From Pseudomonadota bacterium (GTDB lineage: Bacteria; Pseudomonadota; Gammaproteobacteria; Xanthomonadales; Xanthomonadaceae): 36,088 nt of DNA. Under the pieces are notes generated by a model. It was not told the DNA's origin and made no database searches. It saw only the letters and a program-made list of their open reading frames with translations. Below, in pieces: positions 19,456-27,453 of the stretch; positions within the stretch are counted from its first letter, which is position 1, and each line of letters opens with the position of its first letter. Both the position numbers and the translations under genes were made by a program. The stretch is taken from NCBI GenBank assembly GCA_020161335.1, contig JAIUOJ010000017.1, positions 1 to 36,088 of the forward strand, in the 5' to 3' direction.

Positions 19456-21318
19456 TCAACGCGCGGGCGACGCCCCGAGCGGCGTTTCGCTCCAGTCCTC
19501 GCGGCTGCCATCGCGCCCATGCAGGCGCAGGCCCAGCCAATGCCGGCCCGGCGCCAGCGCGCTCGCATCGAACGTCGCGCGGAAGCCGACGCCGGGATGC
19601 CGTGGATCGTTCGAGATGCGCCAGTAGGCCGCGGTCCCGGGACTGGGCAGGCCGTACTCGGCCTCCGCGACCACCTTGCCATCCACCAGCACGTCCACGC
19701 GCGCCAGGCCGACCCCGTCCTTGAATGCCCAGCCGGTGACTTCGGTGGGTCCATCGATGCGCGCACCGGCGAGCGGCACGTCGATCCACGCCATCGCCGG
19801 CGCGGTGCAGGGCTGTCCATCCTCATCGTTGCGCGGCAAGCCTTCGCGCCAGGCCAGCAGCACGAACCGTTGCCGGCCATGGTCGATGTTGAGTACGCGC
19901 GGCGGTGGCAGCGGCCCCAGCCGCCCGCACAGCGCGTGGTAGCGCGCCAGCAGGTCGCGATACGGCACGTCGGTCGCGCCGACCACCAGCAGCACCGGCG
20001 CATCGGCGAGCTGCGCGCGCGAGGCCACTTCCAGCCCCCACAGCCGCAACTGCGGCGCGCGGCCGTGCGCGCGGTTCAGCGGATGGTCGAGCACCGGGAT
20101 GTCGGCATCGCCGAGCGCGAAGCCGAGTTCGGCACCGATCTTGAAGTTGTCCGCGACCAGTCGCGTACCCGCGGGCATCGTCGCGCGCACGGTGCGCACC
20201 TCGTCGGCCAGCGTGTCCCACCCGGCGAAATTCGACGGATACCATTTCAGCGCCGCGCTCTGCGCGCGGATCCCCGGCAGCGACACCGCGACGTAGTAGC
20301 CGAGCACCGCCACCAATCCCAGCCCCGCCAGCGCCCAGGTCGCTACGCGCCACGCGCGCGGCCAGCCGGCCAGCACCGCCGGCAACAACGGCAGCAAGGC
20401 GAGGTAGCCCGGCAGCGGCCAGTGGAAGCTGACGCGCTCGGTGTCGGCGAAGAAGCCCAGCACGAAGAACCCGGCGATCACGCAGGCGCCGGAGAGCGCG
20501 AGCAGGCGGACCGCGGGGTTGTCCGAGCGGCGGCAACGCCACGCGGCAAGCAGCAGCGCGACGAACAGCAGCGGCGTCACCAGCACCGCCTGGATCGCGA
20601 GGAAGCTGATGCCATCGGGGTGCAGCGCCCAGGGATGCCGGTCGACGAGCTGGAAGCGCAGGCCGGCCTCGGCGTTCTCGATGTTCCACGCCAGCAGCGG
20701 GATCCAGGCCGCGGCACCGAACGCGATCGCGACCAGTACCCGCGGATCGCGCAGCAGCACGCGTCCCTCGCGCACCAGCAGCAGCGCCACGAAGCCGGCG
20801 CCGATCGCGGCGATGAAGCGATAGTGGCTCAGCGCGCCGATGGCGAGGCCGAGTGCGAGCTGCGCCGCATGGGCGTGGTCGACGCCGCGCAGCATCCGGG
20901 TCAGTGCGTCCAGGCTGAGCAGCGTCGCCAGCGCCAGCAGCACGTCCGGCAGCGCCATCACGCCGAGCGTGCCGAACAGCGGCAGCAGCAGCGCGGCGCA
21001 CCCGGCCAGCCAGGCATGGCGCGCATCGAACTCGCGCATCGCGATGCGCACCACCAGCCAGGGCAAGGCCGCGGAGACCACGAGGAACAGCGCGCGCGCC
21101 GCGAGCACGCCGTCGCCGAACAGCGCGCCCCCAAGGCGGATCGTCCAGGCGGTCAGCCCCGGCAGGTCGGAGTACGCCCACGCCAGGTGCCGGCTTTCCT
21201 GCCAGTAGAACGCCTCGTCGACGAACAGCGGCAACCGCGCGGCGACCAGCAGCCTGACCAGCACGATCGCCGACCACAATGCGATGAAAGTCCTGCGTTC
21301 GATGCCCCGCTCCCGCAC
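19456..21318 (-). CDS. GT39-type membrane glycosyltransferase with extra C-terminal beta domain
   Basis: A 620-residue inner-membrane protein. The N-terminal ~350 residues carry about ten hydrophobic segments and the pattern FVDEAFYWQESRHLAWAYSD followed by LPGLTAW; the DEA(F/Y)YW element is the first-loop acidic motif of ArnT/PMT-type (GT39) transferases that use polyprenyl-phosphate sugars. The periplasmic part includes NFKIGAELGFALGD. The last ~120 residues (PTEVTGWAFKDGVGLARVDV onwards) look like a beta-sandwich. Such enzymes modify lipid A, other glycans or proteins outside the inner membrane; the acceptor is unknown. It converges on yceF with 9 bp between stops. Its ATG at 21318 overlaps no gene and lies 46 bp from the divergent moxR start. 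Confidence 0.83.
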   Translation of the reverse strand: MRERGIERRTFIALWSAIVLVRLLVAARLPLFVDEAFYWQESRHLAWAYSDLPGLTAWTIRLGGALFGDGVLAARALFLVVSAALPWLVVRIAMREFDARHAWLAGCAALLLPLFGTLGVMALPDVLLALATLLSLDALTRMLRGVDHAHAAQLALGLAIGALSHYRFIAAIGAGFVALLLVREGRVLLRDPRVLVAIAFGAAAWIPLLAWNIENAEAGLRFQLVDRHPWALHPDGISFLAIQAVLVTPLLFVALLLAAWRCRRSDNPAVRLLALSGACVIAGFFVLGFFADTERVSFHWPLPGYLALLPLLPAVLAGWPRAWRVATWALAGLGLVAVLGYYVAVSLPGIRAQSAALKWYPSNFAGWDTLADEVRTVRATMPAGTRLVADNFKIGAELGFALGDADIPVLDHPLNRAHGRAPQLRLWGLEVASRAQLADAPVLLVVGATDVPYRDLLARYHALCGRLGPLPPPRVLNIDHGRQRFVLLAWREGLPRNDEDGQPCTAPAMAWIDVPLAGARIDGPTEVTGWAFKDGVGLARVDVLVDGKVVAEAEYGLPSPGTAAYWRISNDPRHPGVGFRATFDASALAPGRHWLGLRLHGRDGSREDWSETPLGASPAR

Positions 21319-21364
21319 GCCTTGGCAACCCCGCTACACTCGAAGCCTCCACCAGGAGAGCGCC

Positions 21365-22315
21365 GTGACCGCCGCCCCGCATCCGATCATGCTAACCGAC
21401 CGCGACCGCGACGCGCTGGACGCCGCGCAGGCGCAGGTCAACGGCTTCGTGCTTGGCAAGGCGCATGAAGTGCGGCTCGCGTTCGCGGCGCTGTTGTCGA
21501 ACGGACACCTGCTGATCGAGGACCTGCCCGGGCTGGGCAAGACCACGCTGGCGCACGCGCTCGCGGCGACGCTGGGGCTTGGATTCCAGCGCGTGCAGTT
21601 CACCTCCGACCTGCTGCCGTCGGACATCGTCGGCGTGTCGATCTTCGATGCCCAGGCGCGGCGCTTCGAGTTCCATCCGGGCCCGGTGTTCGCCAACGTG
21701 CTGCTGGCCGACGAGATCAACCGCGCGCCGCCGCGCACGCAAAGTGCACTGCTGGAAGCGATGGCCGAACACCAGGTGACGGTGGACGGCACCACGCACC
21801 GCCTGCCGGATCCGTTCTTCGTCATCGCCACCCAGAACCCGGTGGACCTGTCGGGTACCTATCCCCTGCCCGATTCGCAGCTCGACCGCTTCCTGCTGCG
21901 GCTCACCCTGGGCTATCCGGACGAGCACGCCGAGCGCGAGCTGCTGTCGGGCCGCGACCGCCGCGACCTGATCGCGCAGGCCGTGCCCGTGCTCGGCGCC
22001 GACGACGTGCTGCGCCTGCGCCAGGGCGTGGAGGGCATCCATGCCAGCGACGCGCTGGTCGCCTACGTGCAGGCGCTGCTCACCCGCAGCCGCCACGCCG
22101 CCGGCGTGCGCGTGGGCCTCTCGCCGCGCGCGGGCATCGCCCTGCTGCGCGCCGCGCGCGCCTACGCGATGCTGCTCGGCCGGCCGCACGTGGTGCCCGA
22201 CGACGTGCAGGCGCTGTTCGGCGCCGTGGCGTCCCACCGCCTGGTGCCGGAGAGCGAAGCCGGCGATGGCGCCACGCTGGCGGCGTCGATCCTGCGCGAC
22301 GTCCCGGTGGACTGA
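21365..22315 (+). CDS. MoxR-family AAA+ ATPase
   Basis: A 316-residue MoxR ATPase. Walker A is IEDLPGLGKTT (residues about 51-61), Walker B is LLADEINRAPPRTQSALLEA, and FFVIATQNPVDLSGTYPLP with QLDRFLLR carries sensor 1 and the arginine finger region. The start is the GTG at 21365, directly after an AGGAGAG ribosome binding site; an upstream ATG at 21284 would run into the divergent glycosyltransferase gene. MoxR proteins act as chaperones that mature or activate partner complexes. The partner genes, DUF58 and the transglutaminase, follow directly (3 bp gap). Confidence 0.94.
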   Translation: MTAAPHPIMLTDRDRDALDAAQAQVNGFVLGKAHEVRLAFAALLSNGHLLIEDLPGLGKTTLAHALAATLGLGFQRVQFTSDLLPSDIVGVSIFDAQARRFEFHPGPVFANVLLADEINRAPPRTQSALLEAMAEHQVTVDGTTHRLPDPFFVIATQNPVDLSGTYPLPDSQLDRFLLRLTLGYPDEHAERELLSGRDRRDLIAQAVPVLGADDVLRLRQGVEGIHASDALVAYVQALLTRSRHAAGVRVGLSPRAGIALLRAARAYAMLLGRPHVVPDDVQALFGAVASHRLVPESEAGDGATLAASILRDVPVD

Positions 22316-22318
22316 GCG

Positions 22319-23296
22319 ATGCTGGCGGCGCTGCGCAGGCGCGCGCGCGCGCGGTTCGACGCCTGGGCGAGACGGCGCAACCCGGGTGCGCTGCCGACCC
22401 GTTTCGACCGCAGGCGCATCTACGTGCTGCCGACCAAATTCGGCCTGTTCTTCACCGTGCTGCTGGCGACGATGGGCATCGGCGCGCTGAACTACAACAA
22501 CAATCCCGCCCTGCTGCTGTGCCTGCTGCTGGTCGGCGCGGCGATCGCCAGCCTGCTGCACGCGCACCTGCAGCTCAGCGGCCTGGAAGTGCACGCGATC
22601 GGCGCCGAACCGGTGCCCGCCGGCACGCCACTGCAACTGCGCGTGCATGTCCGCGCCGCGCCCGGGCGCGAGCGTCGCGGCCTGCGCGTGGAGACCGCCG
22701 AGGCCGGCGCCACGCTGTCGCTGGACGAGGGTGCGGGCGAAGCGGTGCTGCCGCTGCCCACCCACGTCCGCGGCTGGCTCGATCCGGGGCGCCTGCGCCT
22801 GTCGACCACGCGCCCGCTCGGGCTGGCACGGGCCTGGGCCTACGCCTGGGCGGATGCGCCCCTGCTGGTGTATCCGTCGCCCGAACCGCACGTGCCGCCG
22901 TTGCCCGAGGGCAGCGGCGCGCAGCTGCAGTCGAGGCTGCACGCGGCCGGTGATGACGCCCACCACCTGCGCGACTGGCGTCGTGGCGACAGCCGGCGCG
23001 CGGTCGCGTGGAAGGCCTCGGCACGACGCGATGCGCTGCTGGTGCGCGAGTTCGAACAGCCCCTCGGCGCCGACGTGGTGCTCGACTGGCACGCGCTCGG
23101 CGCGCTGCGCCACGAGGAGCGCATCCGCCGCCTGGCCGGGTGGGTGGATGCCGCCGAGCGCGGTGCGCGGCGCTACCGGCTGCAGTTGCCGGGCCAGCCC
23201 GCGCTCGGCCCGTCCAGCGGCCCGGCGCATCGGCACGCCTGCCTGCGCGCGCTGGCACTGCTGCCGAAGGAGGCGCCCGGCGATGGCGCGCGCTGA
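22319..23296 (+). CDS. DUF58 domain membrane protein
   Basis: A 325-residue protein. The N-terminal RRIYVLPTKFGLFFTVLLAT and ALNYNNNPALLLCLLLVGAA form two membrane segments typical of DUF58 proteins, and DAHHLRDWRRGDSRRAVAWK followed by LVREFEQP is the conserved DUF58 block, related to vWA folds. Its function is not established; it is found encoded with MoxR ATPases and transglutaminases. The ATG at 22319 is 3 bp after moxR, and its last 14 bases overlap the transglutaminase gene, so the three are one operon. No vWA/Bat genes are present in the window. Confidence 0.93.
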   Translation: MLAALRRRARARFDAWARRRNPGALPTRFDRRRIYVLPTKFGLFFTVLLATMGIGALNYNNNPALLLCLLLVGAAIASLLHAHLQLSGLEVHAIGAEPVPAGTPLQLRVHVRAAPGRERRGLRVETAEAGATLSLDEGAGEAVLPLPTHVRGWLDPGRLRLSTTRPLGLARAWAYAWADAPLLVYPSPEPHVPPLPEGSGAQLQSRLHAAGDDAHHLRDWRRGDSRRAVAWKASARRDALLVREFEQPLGADVVLDWHALGALRHEERIRRLAGWVDAAERGARRYRLQLPGQPALGPSSGPAHRHACLRALALLPKEAPGDGAR

Positions 23297-25232
23297 ATCG
23301 CCACCGCTGTCGGCGTCCGCGCGGCGCTGGTCGCTGGTCGCGGCGGCGGCCTGCCTGCTGCCGCTGCTGCCGCAGCTGCCGGCGTCGGCCGCGCTGGCGA
23401 TCGTGGCGTTGGGCGTCGTGGTCGCCGTACTGGGTTGGCGCCGCCCGCTTCCGGCCTGGCTGCGCTTCCTGCTGGCGCTGTCGCTGGTCGGCGCGGTGCT
23501 GGCCCTGTCCGGCTTCCGCCTGGGCCGCGACACTGCCTGCCTGCTGCTGGCGGCGATGCTGGCGATCAAGCCGGGTGAACTGTCGACGCTGCGCGATGCG
23601 CGCAGCCTGCTCGGCTTTGCGTTGTTCGCACCGTTCTCCACCTTCCTGCTCGACCAGGGCCCGCTGTCGCTGCTGCTCGGACTCGGCGGCGCCGTCCTCG
23701 CGCTGGCCGCGCTGCTGCAGCTGTCCACGCAGGAATCGGGCGACGCGCGCCCGGCGACGCCGTGGCGGCACCTGCTCGGCGTCGGCCGGCTGGTCGCCGT
23801 GGGCCTGCCGCTGGCGCTGGCCGCATTCTGGCTGTTCCCGCGCGTGGCCTCGCCCATGTGGGGCGTGCCGGAACGGGCGCTGTCGCGGCCGGGGCTGTCG
23901 GACGAGATGACGCCGGGCGAGTGGGTCGACCTGATGGGCGACGATCGCCCCGCCTTGCGCGTGACGTTCTTCGGCGACAGGCCCGCATCATCGGAGCTGT
24001 ACTGGCGTGGTCCCGTACTGATGGACTTCGATGGCCGCAGCTGGACGCGATCGCGCTGGCTGCAGGACATCCCGCCTCCTCCCGCCACGCTGGGCACGAC
24101 CCGATGGGACTACGAAGTCGAAGTGGAACCGACCGACCGACGCACGCTGGTCGCGCTCGAGTTGGCCACCGATGCGCCTGACGGCGCCCGATTGGCCTGG
24201 GACCGGAGCCTCCAGGTCAGTGCGCCGCTGTCATCGGTCACGCGCTGGCGCATGCAGGCAGCGCCGCCCGCCACGTTCGAACCGAAGCTGCCACTGATGA
24301 TCCGCCAGAGCGCCCTGCGCCTGCCCGACGGCTACAACCCGCGCACGGTGGCGCTCGCGCAGCGGTGGCGCCGCGAGAACGGGCCGGGCAACGACGCGGC
24401 GATCGTCGAGCGTGCGCTTGACATGGTCCGCGCCGGGTTCGGCTACACCCTCGAAACGCCCCTGCCCGGCCGCCACACCGCCGACGAATTCCTGTTCGAA
24501 TGGAAGCAGGGGTTCTGCGAGCATTTCAGTTCGGCCTTCGTGATCCTGATGCGCGCCGCCGGCATCCCCTCGCGCGTGGTCACCGGCTATGCCGGCGGCT
24601 ATCGCAACCCGTTCGGCGGTTACTGGATCGTGCGCAACCAGGACGCCCATGCCTGGGCCGAGGTCTGGCTCGACGGCCGCGGCTGGGTGCGGGTGGACCC
24701 GACCGCGGCAGTGGCGCCGGAGCGTATCTACGACACCATCGACGACCGCGCCGGCGGCGGCTTCCGCGCACTGCCGGGGGTGCTGCCGATGCTCGACGTG
24801 GGTGACTGGCTGCGCCGCGGCTGGAACGACCTCGTTCTGGGATTCGACGCCAACCGCCAGCAGGCCCTGCTGCGCCCGCTCGGCCTGCGTTCGCTGGATG
24901 CACGCAAGCTGGTGGCGCTGTTCGCCGCCTGCACCGTGCTGGCACTGGCGTGGATGCTGTGGCTGACCGCGCGCGGCGAACGCCGCGGCGACCCGGTCCT
25001 GCGCGCCTGGCACCGGCTGGGCCGGCGCTACGCCCGGTTCGGCCTGGCGCGCGCCCTGCACGAGCCGGCCCTGCGCTGGACCGAGCGCGTCGCCGCCGCC
25101 CGCCCGGCGGACGCCGACGCCCTGCGGACGCTCAGCGCGCGTTTCGTCGAATGGCGCTACGCTCGGCGCACGGATGGCGGGGAGGATCCACGCCCGCTGG
25201 TCCGCGACCTGCGCAGGCATCGTCCCGCCTGA
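23283..25232 (+). CDS. tgpA: TgpA-type membrane transglutaminase-like protein (DUF3488)
   Basis: A 649-residue inner-membrane protein. About six hydrophobic segments fill residues 10-180, a large periplasmic region follows, and a further membrane segment (LVALFAACTVLALAWMLWLT) lies near residue 550. The transglutaminase triad is C412 in KQGFCEHFSSAFV, H456 in NQDAHAWAEVWL and D472 in WVRVDPTA. In Pseudomonas aeruginosa TgpA is a periplasmic-domain transglutaminase reported as needed for viability; its substrate is not known. The ATG at 23283 overlaps the end of the DUF58 gene by 14 bp. The symbol is used for the family. Confidence 0.92.
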   Translation: MARAESPPLSASARRWSLVAAAACLLPLLPQLPASAALAIVALGVVVAVLGWRRPLPAWLRFLLALSLVGAVLALSGFRLGRDTACLLLAAMLAIKPGELSTLRDARSLLGFALFAPFSTFLLDQGPLSLLLGLGGAVLALAALLQLSTQESGDARPATPWRHLLGVGRLVAVGLPLALAAFWLFPRVASPMWGVPERALSRPGLSDEMTPGEWVDLMGDDRPALRVTFFGDRPASSELYWRGPVLMDFDGRSWTRSRWLQDIPPPPATLGTTRWDYEVEVEPTDRRTLVALELATDAPDGARLAWDRSLQVSAPLSSVTRWRMQAAPPATFEPKLPLMIRQSALRLPDGYNPRTVALAQRWRRENGPGNDAAIVERALDMVRAGFGYTLETPLPGRHTADEFLFEWKQGFCEHFSSAFVILMRAAGIPSRVVTGYAGGYRNPFGGYWIVRNQDAHAWAEVWLDGRGWVRVDPTAAVAPERIYDTIDDRAGGGFRALPGVLPMLDVGDWLRRGWNDLVLGFDANRQQALLRPLGLRSLDARKLVALFAACTVLALAWMLWLTARGERRGDPVLRAWHRLGRRYARFGLARALHEPALRWTERVAAARPADADALRTLSARFVEWRYARRTDGGEDPRPLVRDLRRHRPA

Positions 25233-25281
25233 TCCGAATGTCCTGTCCGAACGTTTGATCCGAATGCATGGAGCCGCCGCG

Positions 25282-25767
25282 ATGACTTCCCGCCTGATCC
25301 TTCCCGCCCTGGCGACGCTGCTGCTGGCCGCCTGCGCCTCGCAACCCAAGCCGCTGCAGGGTGCGTTCGTCGAGATCACCCCGCACGCCGCGATGGAAAC
25401 CGACCAGACCAACGCGATGGTGCGCTGGGGCGGACGCATCGTGCAGGTCGAGCCGCGCGCGAACGTGACCTGCTTCGAGATGATCTCCACCCGCCTGACC
25501 GCCACCGGCCGTCCGTACTGGTCGAGCGACGACACCAACGGCCGCTTCATCGCCTGCCGCGCCGGTTTCTACGACCCGGCCGTGTTCGAGAACAACCGCG
25601 AAGTGACCTTCACCGGTCGCATCGAGGGGTACGAGAACCGCCGCATCGGCGAGTACGACTACCGCTTCCCGAAGGTCGCCGCCGACGTGGTCTACCTGTG
25701 GCCCAAGCGCGACACGGTCAACGTGATCACGCGTCCCGAGCCGTGGCCGTGGTGGGGTTGGTGGTAA
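25282..25767 (+). CDS. slp: Slp-family outer membrane lipoprotein
   Basis: A 161-residue lipoprotein. MTSRLILPALATLLLAACAS has a clear lipobox (LAAC). The start at 25282 is supported by GGAG eight bases upstream; an in-frame ATG at 25264 is a weaker alternative. The mature part (VRWGGRIVQVEPRANVTCFE, SDDTNGRFIACRAGFYDP, REVTFTGRIEGYENRRIG) matches Slp/YeaY proteins, which in E. coli are carbon-starvation-induced outer membrane lipoproteins. It ends in a Trp-rich PWPWWGWW tail. Two 11-bp direct repeats (TGATCCGAATG, at 25230 and 25256) lie between the tgpA stop and this gene. Confidence 0.88.
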   Translation: MTSRLILPALATLLLAACASQPKPLQGAFVEITPHAAMETDQTNAMVRWGGRIVQVEPRANVTCFEMISTRLTATGRPYWSSDDTNGRFIACRAGFYDPAVFENNREVTFTGRIEGYENRRIGEYDYRFPKVAADVVYLWPKRDTVNVITRPEPWPWWGWW

Positions 25768-25794
25768 GCGCCCGGATTGTCCGGCTTTTCTGGA

Positions 25795-25819
25795 ACGCCC
25801 GGCCCTGCCGGGCGTTTTT
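25795..25819 (+). terminator. Rho-independent terminator after slp
   Basis: ACGCCCGGC and GCCGGGCGT form a 9-bp stem around CCT, followed by TTTTT to 25819. It ends slp transcripts, just before the convergent HIT gene stop, which shares the last T. Confidence 0.85.
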
Positions 25820-26166
25820 CATGCGGGCGTGCCGAACCGGCCGAGCGGCGCGCCGGCCAGCAGGTGCAGGTGCACCTGGAACACGGTCTGGCCGCCGTCG
25901 CCATTGCAGTTCATGACGATGCGGTAGCCGTCCTCGTCGAAGCCCTGCGCCTTGGCGTAGTTCGCCGCCGCGACCGCGAGCCGGCCGATGACCTCGGGCC
26001 GATCGGCGGGGACGTCGTTGAGGGTGGCGAAGGTGTCCTTGGGCACGAACAGCACGTGCACCGGCGCCTGCGGCGCGATGTCGCGGAACGCGATCAGGTG
26101 TTCGTCCTCGAACACGATGTCGGCGGGAATCTCGCGGCGGATGATCTTGTGGAAGAGGGTGGACAT
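25819..26166 (-). CDS. hinT: Histidine triad (HIT/HinT-like) nucleotide-binding protein with altered triad
   Basis: A 115-residue HIT protein. MSTLFHKIIRREIPADIVFE, followed by EDEHLIAFRDIAPQAPVHVL, is the usual N-terminal half, and GGQTVFQVHLHLLAGAPLGR carries the triad. In HinT proteins the triad is HxHxH; here the first position is Gln (Q97), while H99, the residue that forms the nucleotidyl intermediate, and H101 are kept. HinT-type enzymes hydrolyse purine nucleoside phosphoramidates in the cytoplasm. Activity probably survives but specificity could differ. The gene lies 258 bp after recR, separated by a 7-bp tandem array and a dispersed repeat. Confidence 0.9.
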   Translation of the reverse strand: MSTLFHKIIRREIPADIVFEDEHLIAFRDIAPQAPVHVLFVPKDTFATLNDVPADRPEVIGRLAVAAANYAKAQGFDEDGYRIVMNCNGDGGQTVFQVHLHLLAGAPLGRFGTPA

Positions 26167-26209
26167 GGGCCGACCGTGATGGACTTGCGACGCGGCAAAG
26201 CCTAGCGGA

Positions 26210-26241
26210 TTGTCATCCCGGACGCCGTGAGGGACGACAGC
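26210..26241 (+). repeat. Short dispersed repeat of the GTCATCCC...GAGGGA type, copy 2
   Basis: The sequence begins TTGTCATCCCGGACGCCGTG and continues AGGGACGACAGC. GTCATCCC and GGGACGAC form an imperfect hairpin. It resembles the repeat at 12697-12730 and lies between recR and the HIT gene. Confidence 0.5.
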
Positions 26242-26283
26242 AGGGCCCGACACCCGTGTCCCGGCCATCGAGGAGCCCGCTTT

Positions 26284-26420
26284 CCCGACTCTCGACTCCC
26301 GACTCCCGACTCCCGACTCCCGACTCCCGACTCCCGACTCCCGACTCCCGACTCCCGACTCCCGACTCCCGACTCCCGATTCCCGATTCCCGATTCCCGA
26401 TTCCCGATTCCCGATTCCCG
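26284..26420. repeat. Tandem array of a 7-bp unit, 19 copies, G-rich on the minus strand
   Basis: Counting from 26284 there are 19 whole 7-bp units: 12 CCCGACT, one CTCGACT (26291-26297) and, at the right end, six CCCGATT, followed by CCCG. On the minus strand this reads GGGAATC x6 and then mainly GGGAGTC, so GGG runs recur every 7 bases with 4-base loops, a G-quadruplex-capable pattern. The array starts 5 bases after the recR stop on the transcribed side. Confidence 0.95.
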
Positions 26421-26424
26421 GCAT

Positions 26425-27021
26425 TCAAGCCATCTCGCTGCGCGATCCGAAGGCATGCGACAGGGTGCCGCGATCCACGTACTCCAGCTCGCCCCCCAGC
26501 GGTACGCCGTGCGCCAGCCGGCTCGGCTTCACGCCGTGCTGGCGCGCGAGCTGCGCAAGGTAGTGCGCGGTCGCCTCGCCCTCCACGGTCGGGTTGGTGG
26601 CGATGATCAGTTCCTGCACCTCGCCCTCCTGCAGGCGGTCGGCCAGCCGGTCGAGGCCGATCTCGCGCGGGCCGATCCCGTCCAGTGGCGACAGCCGCCC
26701 CTGCAGCACGAAGTACAGGCCGCGATAGCCGGTGGCCTGTTCGATCGCCAGGCGGTCGGCCGGAGACTCCACCGCGCACAGCTGGTGCCCATCGCGCGAC
26801 GCGCTGGCGCAGGTGGCGCAGACCTCGGCCTCGCTGAAGTCGCGGCAACGCGCGCAGTGGCCGATGCGCTCCACCGCGTCGGACAGCGCCGTCGCCAAGC
26901 GCCGGCCGCCGTCGCGCTCGCGCTCGAGCACGTGGTAGGCCATCCGCTGCGCGGTCTTCTGGCCCACGCCCGGCAGCACGCGGAAGGCTTCGATCAGTTG
27001 TTCGAGGAGGGAACTGGACAT
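26425..27021 (-). CDS. recR: Recombination mediator RecR
   Basis: A 198-residue RecR. It has an N-terminal helix-hairpin-helix ([20 protein letters not shown]), a four-cysteine zinc finger ([18 protein letters not shown]), and a Toprim domain with [18 protein letters not shown] and [18 protein letters not shown]. With RecO and RecF it loads RecA at gapped DNA. The ATG at 27021 gives the standard N-terminus [13 protein letters not shown]. It is third in dnaX-ybaB-recR, 102 bp after ybaB. Confidence 0.97.
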   Translation of the reverse strand: MSSSLLEQLIEAFRVLPGVGQKTAQRMAYHVLERERDGGRRLATALSDAVERIGHCARCRDFSEAEVCATCASASRDGHQLCAVESPADRLAIEQATGYRGLYFVLQGRLSPLDGIGPREIGLDRLADRLQEGEVQELIIATNPTVEGEATAHYLAQLARQHGVKPSRLAHGVPLGGELEYVDRGTLSHAFGSRSEMA

Positions 27022-27123
27022 GGGTGTCGGGTGCACTGAAGCGATCGGCCCGGGAATCCGGCCGGGAAAAACGCCCTCATCCGCCTTCGGCACCTACTCC
27101 CGCGCGCGGGAGAAGGAACCGCG

Positions 27124-27444
27124 TCAGAACGGCAATTTCATCCCCGGCGGCAGCGGCATGCCCGCGGTGGCACCGGCCATCTTGTCCTTGGAGGCGGCGT
27201 CGATCTTGTTCGATGCGTCGTTGAACGCGGCCGCGATCAGGTCTTCGGTCATTTCCGGATCGGAGAGCACGCTCGGATCGATGCGCACCTTGCGGCATTC
27301 CTTGCTGCCGGACAGGGTCACGCTGACCATGCCGCCACCGGCGCTGCCGGTGACTTCCATCGCGGCGATCTCCTGCTGCACGCGCTGCATGTTCTCCTGC
27401 ATCTTCTGCGCCTGCTGCATCAGCTGGGCGATGTTTCCACGCAT
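27124..27444 (-). CDS. ybaB: YbaB/EbfC nucleoid-associated protein
   Basis: A 106-residue Yba[21 protein letters not shown] is the coiled-coil start, [20 protein letters not shown] and [20 protein letters not shown] are the core blocks. The family forms dimers that bind DNA without strict sequence preference. It lies 9 bp after dnaX, so the two are cotranscribed. Confidence 0.96.
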   Translation of the reverse strand: MRGNIAQLMQQAQKMQENMQRVQQEIAAMEVTGSAGGGMVSVTLSGSKECRKVRIDPSVLSDPEMTEDLIAAAFNDASNKIDAASKDKMAGATAGMPLPPGMKLPF

Positions 27445-27453
27445 GTTCGTGTC

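Noticed and set aside
21322..21340. Promoter TTGGCA with TACACT before moxR
   Set aside because: The spacing between the two boxes is only 7 bases, and no other -35 or sigma-54 spacing fits.
21284..21364. Upstream ATG start for the moxR gene
   Set aside because: It would overlap the divergent glycosyltransferase gene, and the GTG at 21365 has a much better ribosome binding site.
26202..26848. Open frames with GIGNRESG-type repeats over the heptamer array
   Set aside because: They are translations of a 7-bp non-coding tandem array running on from recR or the HIT gene in wrong frames.
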